Positions 24,212 through 31,771 of a stretch of 42,232 bases of DNA are shown here, in pieces. The position numbers and the translations under genes are program-made. Every line of letters begins with the position of its first letter. Positions within the stretch are counted from its first letter, which is position 1. The notes under the pieces were generated by a model that was not told where the DNA came from, searched no databases, and saw only the letters and a list, made by a program, of their open reading frames with translations. This DNA comes from an uncultured Bacteroides sp. (GTDB taxonomy: Bacteria; Bacteroidota; Bacteroidia; Bacteroidales; Bacteroidaceae): the NCBI GenBank assembly GCA_900553815.1, contig USEY01000025.1:1-42232 (forward strand), in the 5' to 3' direction.

Positions 24212-26521
24212 TTAGGAATTAGGGAGAGAAACCGTGAACTCGGTGCCCGCGCCCACCGTGCTGCTGACCGTGACGTGCCCGCCGTGGGCTTCTACCACCT
24301 GACGCACGAAGCTCAGTCCCAGGCCGAAGCCGCTGGCACCGCCACGGCTGCTGCGGGCGGCAGCGGCGGCACGCTCGTACTTGCGGAAGATAAGGGGAAG
24401 GTCGCGGGGAGCGATACCCAAACCGTTGTCGGTAATACGGAGGAGGGTGGCGGCCGGAGTGGAAGAAGCGGTGAGGCGGATGGTCACCTGGTCGCCGGAA
24501 TACTTGATGGCGTTGTCTATCAGGTTGGAGAGCACCTCGCGCAGGCAGAAGGCGTCGGCGTAGACGGTGAAGTCTTCGGGGCAGTCCACCTGAAAGGTAA
24601 GGGGCTTGGTAGACTTCAGGCTGAACTTGGCGGTAAGATCGTCCAGCAGAGGACGCAAAACGAGATGTTCGGGATGCAGTTCCAGCGTGCCACGGTCTAT
24701 TTGGGTCAGGGTGATGACACGGTTGGAGAGGGTGAAGAGGTGGGCACATTCGTCCAGCATGCCCGACAGGATGCGTGCTGCCCGCTCTGGCTTCTCCGCC
24801 AGTTTGCCGCTGGAAAGTATCTGCGTGCCCATCAGGATGGACTGCAGAGGCGACTTCATGTCGTGTATCATGGCGTAAGTAAAGTCCTTGCGGAACTGCT
24901 CCAACCTGCGCAGACGTCGCCACACGTACCACAGTCCGCCTACACAGAACAGGCTGAACAGGAGCAGCAGCCCCAGCGGTAGGAACAGGTACCATGCACT
25001 GCGCACCACATAACGCTGCGGCGCGGGCACCAAGCCTTGCACCGCTACGGAACCGTCTTCCGTCAGTCGCAATGGCGTGGTCAGGAAACTGCCGCTATTC
25101 AGCGGTGCGCTGTCACCTACCCGCTTCACTTCCTCCTGTCCATGTGTACGCAACACGCGCAGGCCGCTGCCGGCATCCATGCCAGCCTGTTGCAACTCTG
25201 CTCGGAAAAGGGAATCGAGACGGAGGGTGTCGAGGGGCATAAAGAGATGGCCCTCCTCCAGGTGCCCCTTATTAATCTGGCCTTGTGTATTGTATGCACG
25301 ATAGAGGCGGATACCCTGACTCAAGTCCATACCTTGACGTAACACATAATGAGGAAGCAGTTCAGCATGCAGCCTTACGCGGAAGCTTTTATGCCCCTGC
25401 TTGTCACGGTCTATGTAGTAGAAGGTGCTCTCCAGACTCTCCGCCTGCTGCTGGGCTTGGCGGGTGATGCCCACATACCGGTCATAGCGATCCAGCTTGT
25501 TGATACGCAAGTAGTCCAGGTAACGCAGGTTGGCCTCTGCATTAAAACTATGCTCAAAGCACACCTGCGCCTCCCGGTTGCCCGCCTGCCATTGCTCATG
25601 ATAGATGTACCACGCCCACAGGCACGGCAACAGGATGGACAGAGCCAGCACACCCCACGACAAGAAGCGCAGCGGGCGGGCATTGGCCCGGGTCAAGCGT
25701 TTGTTCTCCTCCTTGGCACGCGTCAGGGTGGCTTCGGTTTCCTGAAAAAGAAGCTGCCCGGCATTGCCCGCCGCCTGCCAGCGTGCGGCATGAAGGTCGG
25801 CTTCCAGCCCATGCAGAGGCACAGCCATGTCTTCGGCCTGCCTGAAGAAGTCTGTGCGCTGGCGGTCAATGCTTTGCTCCAGCCTCAGCAGCAGACGTAT
25901 GCGCACCACGAAAGCCAGCAACAGTGCCACCGAGGTAAAAAAGATGCCAGCCAGAAACAGCAGGTGCTTCACGTTGCGCCAGTAATGCAGGTCTACCACC
26001 GCCTCCACCGTAATGCCACGGGGTTCGTGCAGACAGGCGGAGGGTGACACCAGCACGCCAATGGCATTGCGGGCAGGTAAGTCGACAGCGGCAGGCGAAG
26101 TGGCCAGTTGGTGACCCGAATGGGCATCCCACTTGCGGATGTAGACGCTTCCCTCTATCCCCTCGCGCCGCAGAGCGTCGGACAAGGCCAGGCGCAACGT
26201 GTCTATCGAAGTCTCGGGCAGGTGGTAATAGTCTTGCAGAACGGCCGATGTCTGTTGGGAGATATACAGATACTTGTCCTCAGCGTTCATGTGAGAGATG
26301 TAGGGGACATACGTCAGGTGTGTGATGGTATAGTCGGGATAGGGCAAATGATTGAGAGGAGCATCCACCACCTGCGAGAAAGTTGCCTTGAAACAGGAGG
26401 ACAGGGTGGCGGCACTCTTACGCATCAGACTCTGGTAGCTATACCATACGCCCACCATCTGGAAGGCCAGAAGCAGCACCAGGGTGCCGACGGAAAGAAC
26501 CGTGATGTATCTTGCTTTCAT
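24212..26521 (-). CDS. Sensor histidine kinase 1 (four TM, two extracytoplasmic domains)
   Basis: A 769-residue inner-membrane kinase. Layout: TM1 (about 6-27), extracytoplasmic domain 1 (28-186), TM2 (187-207), a cytoplasmic helical linker (208-282), TM3 (286-305), extracytoplasmic domain 2 (306-507), TM4 (508-531), HisKA with the H-box AMIHDMKSPL (His553), N-box SNLIDNAIKY, G1 DNGLG, G2 GFGLGLSF. The linker RTDFFRQAEDMAVPL resembles the real H-box region RKDFTYAMIHDMKSPL but lacks His. It should phosphorylate an OmpR-type regulator, which is not in the window. TATCTTTG on the minus strand (26576-26569) is its probable -7 box. No 11-bp operator repeats precede it. It is a paralogue of the upstream kinase 2. 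Confidence 0.9.
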   Translation of the reverse strand: MKARYITVLSVGTLVLLLAFQMVGVWYSYQSLMRKSAATLSSCFKATFSQVVDAPLNHLPYPDYTITHLTYVPYISHMNAEDKYLYISQQTSAVLQDYYHLPETSIDTLRLALSDALRREGIEGSVYIRKWDAHSGHQLATSPAAVDLPARNAIGVLVSPSACLHEPRGITVEAVVDLHYWRNVKHLLFLAGIFFTSVALLLAFVVRIRLLLRLEQSIDRQRTDFFRQAEDMAVPLHGLEADLHAARWQAAGNAGQLLFQETEATLTRAKEENKRLTRANARPLRFLSWGVLALSILLPCLWAWYIYHEQWQAGNREAQVCFEHSFNAEANLRYLDYLRINKLDRYDRYVGITRQAQQQAESLESTFYYIDRDKQGHKSFRVRLHAELLPHYVLRQGMDLSQGIRLYRAYNTQGQINKGHLEEGHLFMPLDTLRLDSLFRAELQQAGMDAGSGLRVLRTHGQEEVKRVGDSAPLNSGSFLTTPLRLTEDGSVAVQGLVPAPQRYVVRSAWYLFLPLGLLLLFSLFCVGGLWYVWRRLRRLEQFRKDFTYAMIHDMKSPLQSILMGTQILSSGKLAEKPERAARILSGMLDECAHLFTLSNRVITLTQIDRGTLELHPEHLVLRPLLDDLTAKFSLKSTKPLTFQVDCPEDFTVYADAFCLREVLSNLIDNAIKYSGDQVTIRLTASSTPAATLLRITDNGLGIAPRDLPLIFRKYERAAAAARSSRGGASGFGLGLSFVRQVVEAHGGHVTVSSTVGAGTEFTVSLPNS

Positions 26522-26568
26522 GGAGGATGTGTATCTGTAGTTAAAAGTTACTTACCGTAAAGGATGTG

Positions 26569-26576
26569 CAAAGATA
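26569..26576 (-). promoter_or_regulatory. -7 box (TATCTTTG) for kinase 1
   Basis: TATCTTTG on the minus strand lies 48 bp before the kinase 1 start, in the same relative context as the kinase 2 box. The tandem TTAAC operator seen at the three other promoters is absent here. Confidence 0.45.
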
Positions 26577-26752
26577 GGTAGAATAATTGGAATGCAGCGC
26601 GATAGGCCGGAGCAAGTTTTCAGATGCGACTGAAACGGGGAGGGTGAATACATATTCCTAAATAAAAAATCCGCAAGGCCCGTGCCATCCGCGTCTAAGA
26701 ATAAATTTAGCTTACTGTCATACATCTTCCTGCCGTACAGCCATCACTGCCC

Positions 26753-29053
26753 TTACGGATGGGGCAGACTGACCGTAAACTCAGTGCCCGCGCCCACCGT
26801 ACTGCTGACCGTAACGTGTCCGTCGTGGGCTTTCACCACTTGACGCACAAAGCTCAGTCCCAGACCGAAGCCACTGGCACCACCACGGCTGCTACGGGCG
26901 GCAGCGGCGGCGCGCTCGTACTTGCGGAAGATAAGAGGCAGGTCACGGGGTGCGATGCCCAAACCGTTGTCGGCAATACGGAGGAGGGTGGCGGTCGGAG
27001 TGGAAGAAGCGGTGAGACGGATGGTCACCTGGTTGCCGGAATACTTGATGGCGTTGTCTATCAGGTTGGAGAGCACCTCGCGCAGGCAGAAGGCGTCGGC
27101 GTAGACGGTGAAGTCTTCGGGGCAGTCCACCTGAAAGGTAAGGGGCTTGGTAGACTTCAGGCTGAACTTGGCGGTAAGATCGTCCAGCAGAGGACGCAAA
27201 ACGAGATGTTCGGGATGCAGTTCCAGCGTGCCACGGTCTATTTGGGTCAGGGTGATGACACGGTTGGAGAGGGTGAAGAGGTGGGCACATTCGTCCAGCA
27301 TGCCCGACAGGATGCGTGCTGCCCGCTCTGGCTTCTCCGCCAGTTTGCCGCTGGAAAGTATCTGCGTGCCCATCAGGATGGACTGCAGAGGCGACTTCAT
27401 GTCGTGTATCATGGCGTAAGTAAAGTCCTTGCGGAACTGCTCCAGCCTGCGCAGGCGTCGCCACACGTACCACAGCCCAACCACACAGAATAGGCTGAAC
27501 AGGAGCAGCAGCCCCAACGGCAGGAACAGGTACCACGCGCTGCGCACCACACAATGCTGCGGCGCGGGTATCAACCCTTGCACCATGACGGAGCCGTCTT
27601 CCGTCAGCCGCAGGGGCGTGGTCAGGAAACTGCCGCTACCCAACGGTGCACTGTCTCCCACCCGTTTCACTTCCTCCTGCCCATGTTTACACAACACGTG
27701 CAGGCCGCTGCCGACATCCATCCCAGCCTGCCGCAACTCGGCACGAAAGAGGGAATCGAGGCGGAGGGTGTCGAGGGGTATGTATATCGGATTTTCGTTT
27801 ACCGTCTTCAGGTAGTCGTAGGCCATGTAAAGCCGGGGACCATACCCCTTGTATAACGGATGAAAACGGACAACGCCGGCACCCATGCTATATGGTTTCT
27901 TTACCAAGGTATCGCGTCCGTCGGGCAGGGTGCGGTGTTCAAAGATAAGGGGCATCAGCTCCCGCAACTGGTGTTGGTAGTAAGGAGTGAAAGACCGGAA
28001 GGGGCTGTTGGCGCGCTCGTTCAGCCGATTGGCTTCGGCCGACTGCAGGCCACGGCGGTAGGTATCGTCGAGGAAAGCTTGCTCGAAACAGACCTGAGCG
28101 ACGTAAGAAGCCGTACGCCACTGCTCACGGTAGACGTAGGATGCCCAAAGTCCCAACAGCAGGAAGACGCCCATCAAGGCAGCCACCGCCAAAATATAGG
28201 AGGAGGGCATGCGGTGCAAGCGCAGATGGGCATTCTCGGCTTTGGCACGGGTCAGAGTGGCTTCGGTGTCGGCCAGCAGATAGCGGCCTTCGTCACCGGC
28301 CTGCTGCCAGCGGGCAGAATGGAGGTCGGACTCCAGCCGATGCAGAGGAACGGTCATGGACTCGGCCAGTTGGTAGAAATCCTGTTGCTGGGTCTGCACA
28401 CTGTGCTGCTGGCGCACCAATGCCCGGATATGCCCGAGAAAGACCACGACCACCGCCGCCAACAGTATCAAGGTAGCCCCTATCAGTAGCCACAGGCCGC
28501 GCATGTCGCGAAAATAGCCCAACCGGGCAACGGCCTCCACCGCCACTCCCCTGCCCTGATGCAGGAAGATGCGGGGAGACGTGAGGACACCAACGCCCGA
28601 TGGCGACGGCAACACGGCACCGGCCGGCACGATCTGTAAAGTATGCCCGGTAGCGGTATCCAGCTTACGGATAACGATGTCGGCACTGACACCCTCGTGA
28701 CCCAGGTAGCGCAGGAGTTTAGTGTACAGCGAGTCGAGCGGCATGGCGGGTTGCCGGTAGGCGTCCTGCAAGATAGCGGAAGTCTGCTGGGCATAGTAGA
28801 GCAGACGGTCGGCCTCGCCAAGGTGGAGGCTGTCGGGCACGTAGGTCAGGTGGGTCATGGTGCCTGCCGGATAGGGCAAGAGGTTGACCTGCTCGTCGGC
28901 CTGCTCGCAAAAGGCCTGTTTGAAGCACGCATCGAACGACACCCGGCTGCGTTCCATCAGGCTGGTATAGGCATAGCGCATGCCCGCCCCCTGTAGCAAT
29001 ACAAGCAGCAAGAGGGTGCAGACGGAAGCGGCTATGACATACTTGGCTTTCAT
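26753..29053 (-). CDS. Sensor histidine kinase 2, paralogue of kinase 1
   Basis: A 766-residue kinase with the same layout: four membrane helices, two extracytoplasmic domains, a His-less HisKA-like linker (QQDFYQLAESMTVPL), then HisKA (AMIHDMKSPL) and HATPase. The distal sensor regions differ strongly from kinase 1. From the membrane-proximal part of domain 2 (LDTLRLDSLFRAEL onward) the two proteins are almost the same, and 27035-27444 is identical in DNA to 24494-24903. The gene starts next to operator site C, with a minus-strand TATCTTTG box at 29089-29082, so it may be autoregulated with the divergent CPBP gene. It is followed by kinase 1 after 231 bp. No response regulator is near. Confidence 0.9.
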   Translation of the reverse strand: MKAKYVIAASVCTLLLLVLLQGAGMRYAYTSLMERSRVSFDACFKQAFCEQADEQVNLLPYPAGTMTHLTYVPDSLHLGEADRLLYYAQQTSAILQDAYRQPAMPLDSLYTKLLRYLGHEGVSADIVIRKLDTATGHTLQIVPAGAVLPSPSGVGVLTSPRIFLHQGRGVAVEAVARLGYFRDMRGLWLLIGATLILLAAVVVVFLGHIRALVRQQHSVQTQQQDFYQLAESMTVPLHRLESDLHSARWQQAGDEGRYLLADTEATLTRAKAENAHLRLHRMPSSYILAVAALMGVFLLLGLWASYVYREQWRTASYVAQVCFEQAFLDDTYRRGLQSAEANRLNERANSPFRSFTPYYQHQLRELMPLIFEHRTLPDGRDTLVKKPYSMGAGVVRFHPLYKGYGPRLYMAYDYLKTVNENPIYIPLDTLRLDSLFRAELRQAGMDVGSGLHVLCKHGQEEVKRVGDSAPLGSGSFLTTPLRLTEDGSVMVQGLIPAPQHCVVRSAWYLFLPLGLLLLFSLFCVVGLWYVWRRLRRLEQFRKDFTYAMIHDMKSPLQSILMGTQILSSGKLAEKPERAARILSGMLDECAHLFTLSNRVITLTQIDRGTLELHPEHLVLRPLLDDLTAKFSLKSTKPLTFQVDCPEDFTVYADAFCLREVLSNLIDNAIKYSGNQVTIRLTASSTPTATLLRIADNGLGIAPRDLPLIFRKYERAAAAARSSRGGASGFGLGLSFVRQVVKAHDGHVTVSSTVGAGTEFTVSLPHP

Positions 29054-29081
29054 TCCTGATAATGGAGATTAAGACGATGTG

Positions 29082-29150
29082 CAAAGATACAAATTAACCT
29101 AACATTAACGTTGCGATAACCTGAACCAACACCGGCAATCCTTACCTTTG
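29082..29150. promoter_or_regulatory. Operator site C between divergent kinase 2 and CPBP promoters
   Basis: TTAACCTAACA (29094), TTAACGTTGCG (29105) and ATAACCTGAAC (29116) lead to TACCTTTG at 29143 on the + strand, with the same 27-bp phase as sites A and B. On the minus strand TATCTTTG (29089-29082) lies 4 bp beyond the first repeat, so the same repeats also cover the upstream region of kinase 2. Confidence 0.8.
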
Positions 29151-29184
29151 CTGCACAAAACAATCAGTAACCGTACTTTAAAAC

Positions 29185-30111
29185 ATGGATAATATGGAAA
29201 ATGAGAACGTAATGGATACTCCACAAGTGGCCGAACCGACACCCACGCCCTCCAACAAATACAAGATTCCCGTCATAGTCGAATGCATTGTCTTTCTGCT
29301 GCTGTTCTTCATCACGATGCTGGTTTCGGGTATTGTTGCTGAAATAGTTATTCCCACCACAGACGGACAGGATATGGACTACCTGTTTCTATATACCATC
29401 CTCAGCTCTATACTTTCGTTTACCGTCATTGCACTGATGCAGCGCGGTGTAAACCGGGAACCGTTGTCGGAACTTGGCTTCCGGCGGATAAAGTCACCGA
29501 CTGAATGTCTCCTCATTGGTATCGGCGTGCCAACAGCCATTTTCCTCGTAAACTTCGTCATCAACTGGTTGGCAGGTTCGGTACGCATAGAAAGCGTACA
29601 ATGGGCGCCTGCCGACCTGATGCTGAGCCTGCTGTTCTTCATCCCCGCCGCTTTCGTCGAGGAAATCTGGATGAGGAGCTACTTGCTGAACATACTGCTG
29701 CGCACGCGCATGCCGTCGTGGCTGAGCATACTTATCATGTCGCTGGTCTTTGCCGCCGTGCACCTGGCCAACCCCGGCATCAATCTGCTGTCCGTTGTCA
29801 ACCTGACCGTTGCCGGCATTCTGCTGGGTGTACTGTTTGTGTACACCCGCAACCTGCTCTATCCGCTGGTTTTCCACTTTGCATGGAACTGGCTACAGGG
29901 CAGTGTCTTCGGCTTCAAGGTCAGCGGAACGGATTACTTCTCGTCTGTTATCCAACTGCAACTCACCCGGGACGACCTGCTGAATGGAGGCAGCTTCGGC
30001 TTTGAAGGCTCCGTGCTTTGCACCATATTGGGCAGCCTGGCCATTGCAGGACTGGCTATCTACTTCAAAGCTACTGCCTCGCCTCCGGCAGGGCACATTC
30101 ATCCGAAGTAA
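29185..30111 (+). CDS. CPBP-family intramembrane glutamic protease
   Basis: A 308-residue membrane protein with an N-terminal Pro/Thr-rich cytoplasmic tail (1-25), then about eight hydrophobic helices. All three CPBP motifs are present: E159-E160-x3-R164 (FVEEIWMRSYLLN), F189-x3-H193 (VFAAVHLANPG) and H231-x3-N235 (HFAWNWLQ). The family includes Rce1-type CAAX proteases, bacteriocin self-immunity proteins and regulators of membrane signalling. It is divergent from kinase 2 and under operator site C, so the kinases probably control it. Immunity to, or processing of, membrane-active peptides is a plausible role. The stop is followed within 3 bp by the 24-bp minisatellite. Confidence 0.9.
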   Translation: MDNMENENVMDTPQVAEPTPTPSNKYKIPVIVECIVFLLLFFITMLVSGIVAEIVIPTTDGQDMDYLFLYTILSSILSFTVIALMQRGVNREPLSELGFRRIKSPTECLLIGIGVPTAIFLVNFVINWLAGSVRIESVQWAPADLMLSLLFFIPAAFVEEIWMRSYLLNILLRTRMPSWLSILIMSLVFAAVHLANPGINLLSVVNLTVAGILLGVLFVYTRNLLYPLVFHFAWNWLQGSVFGFKVSGTDYFSSVIQLQLTRDDLLNGGSFGFEGSVLCTILGSLAIAGLAIYFKATASPPAGHIHPK

Positions 30112-30113
30112 GG

Positions 30114-30246
30114 ATTCAGGGGCATGTATCCTATCGCATTCAGGGGTATGTATCCTATCGCATTCAGGGGTATGTATCCTACCGCATACAGGGGTATGTA
30201 TCCTACCGCATACAGGGGTATGTATCCTATCGCATACGGGGGTATG
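30114..30246. repeat. 24-bp tandem repeat (minisatellite), 5.5 units
   Basis: Five full units of 24 bp start at 30114, 30138, 30162, 30186 and 30210, with a partial sixth at 30234. The unit core is GGGGTATGTATCCTAYCGCA. Units differ at two or three positions. The period is a multiple of three, so the + strand reads MYPIAFRG repeatedly, but no gene is expected there. It fills the gap between the converging CPBP gene and the lipoprotein gene. Confidence 0.95.
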
Positions 30247-30249
30247 AGT

Positions 30250-31722
30250 TTACCTTACCTTCAGCGGGGTGCGCTCGTCAGAGGTAAGGTCGCGACCCAG
30301 CTGCCGGTGATTGAGCTGGATGGGACGGGCTGTGAAGTCGGGCACGTTGTAGGAGTAAATCAGCCGGTCGTAGTATTCCCACGGATCTTCCTGCGGCAGA
30401 AGGAAGGGCTTGCTGATATTGCCGTTCTCGTCCATGCAGGCCAGGTAAAGACGAGTGTAGAGACCATCGCCCCGGCGACTGCTGAAGACAAACCAGCGCG
30501 AGTTGCTGCTCCAGTTATGGAAACTCTCCGTATCGTCGCTGTTCACTTCATGGAGCTTGCGCCATGTGCCGTCTTTCAGGTCGAGCAGGCAGAGGTCGGC
30601 CTCGCGGTGCCAGATGGAGAAGTTGCCGTAGTCGGACAGGGTGAACATCAGGTAGCGGCCATCATAAGAAGGACGGGGAAAGGAAATGCTCTTGCCCAGG
30701 GCGGCAGCATTTATCAGGGTATCGACCTGCTGGCCGAAGGTGCCGTCGGCGGGATTGAAGTCGATGGAGCAAAGGTTGTAGCGTATTTCCTTGTACTCGG
30801 CCGGAATGACTTTGGCTGCCGAGGAGCAGAAGTAGAGTTTACGACCGTCGGCCGAGAAGACGGGGAATGTTTCGTAGGCATCCTTCCGTTGCAACAACGG
30901 GGAAAGGAGGAGTTCGTGGGTCTTGGGATGATAGACCAGCACATCGGAAGCCAGGTCGAAGACCTCGATGCGTTCGTCCTTGACCACGTGGAAAGACTGG
31001 CGGGTGCTGTTCACCGAGTAGGCGATGTACTCGCCCGACGGATGCCAGTAGGGATAGACGCAGGCCGACAGGGTGGAGTCGGTCTTCGTATTGAGCAGCT
31101 CGCTCTTACCATTCTGTTGCATCAGCGTGGCACCGTGCGTACCGCGTACATGCAGGCTCAGCCAAGAGGGGTCGGTGCGGTTGAAAGTATGGCAGTTGAC
31201 GCACATACCCGGCACCTGAGTGTTCTCCAGCAAAGGACGTTCTTCGAAGGTAGAAAGGTCGCGCTCGTAGATGCCCATCTTGCTGTAGACTTCGTAGCCG
31301 GGAGCTATCTTGCGGTAGACCACTCCGTAGTCTATGGGACTAGGGCTGACGTACATGGTGAAAGGACGGTATTGTACCCAGCCGTCTTGCTGCTTGACAG
31401 AAACAAGGAAGCTGAGGCTGTCGCCCACGTTATCGGCCAGCAAGGCGTGCCACTCGTCGAGGGGGAAGGAGACGGTCTCATCATTGACGTGCAGTTCGCC
31501 CGCACGGCTGCCGGTCACGCGGACATCTATCCGGTCATAGTCACCACCACGGTAAGAAAAGTTCATGGGAGCTATACTGGCGGGAATGGTCACTCCGACA
31601 TAGTCGGGGAAGATGTCGGGCAGTTCGTCCTTCAGTTGGGGCGAGGTCACGGCATTGCCGCAAGCCATCAGGCACAGACAGGCCAGGGCTGCAAAGGCGT
31701 GTTTCTTCAAATGCTGTATCAT
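30250..31722 (-). CDS. CxxCH lipoprotein with TolB/PD40-like propeller, copy 2
   Basis: A 490-residue lipoprotein: signal peptide with lipobox LMAC (Cys21). A beta-rich N-terminal domain (about 25-160) includes the DYVGVTIPASIAPMNFSYRG segment. A c-type haem motif C174-V-N-C177-H178 follows. Propeller repeats of PD40/TolB type follow (FPVFSADGRKLYFCSS, SYDGRYLMFTLSDYG, NWSSNSRWFVFSSRRGDG). The ATG at 31722 gives a normal signal peptide and places CxxCH at the same residues as in the paralogue at 33572-35035; a TTG at 31764 is the longer alternative. It would be anchored on the periplasmic side. It follows its membrane-protein partner by 49 bp. Haem binding is inferred from the motif only. Confidence 0.75.
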   Translation of the reverse strand: MIQHLKKHAFAALACLCLMACGNAVTSPQLKDELPDIFPDYVGVTIPASIAPMNFSYRGGDYDRIDVRVTGSRAGELHVNDETVSFPLDEWHALLADNVGDSLSFLVSVKQQDGWVQYRPFTMYVSPSPIDYGVVYRKIAPGYEVYSKMGIYERDLSTFEERPLLENTQVPGMCVNCHTFNRTDPSWLSLHVRGTHGATLMQQNGKSELLNTKTDSTLSACVYPYWHPSGEYIAYSVNSTRQSFHVVKDERIEVFDLASDVLVYHPKTHELLLSPLLQRKDAYETFPVFSADGRKLYFCSSAAKVIPAEYKEIRYNLCSIDFNPADGTFGQQVDTLINAAALGKSISFPRPSYDGRYLMFTLSDYGNFSIWHREADLCLLDLKDGTWRKLHEVNSDDTESFHNWSSNSRWFVFSSRRGDGLYTRLYLACMDENGNISKPFLLPQEDPWEYYDRLIYSYNVPDFTARPIQLNHRQLGRDLTSDERTPLKVR

Positions 31723-31771
31723 AGGGTTATATCTGTCTAAATTAGGTTTTAAAACAATTATCAATCAACAA

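Noticed and set aside
24212..26752. Kinase 1 as a direct target of the shared operator
   Set aside because: Its upstream gap has a TATCTTTG box but none of the 11-bp TTAAC repeats on either strand.
30114..30246. Possible CRISPR array
   Set aside because: The units are head-to-tail with no spacers and there are no cas genes.
30124..31740. 538-codon open frame on the + strand that begins in the 24-bp repeats
   Set aside because: It lies antisense to the CxxCH lipoprotein gene, its product has no domain or export signal, and its length comes from codon bias on the opposite strand.
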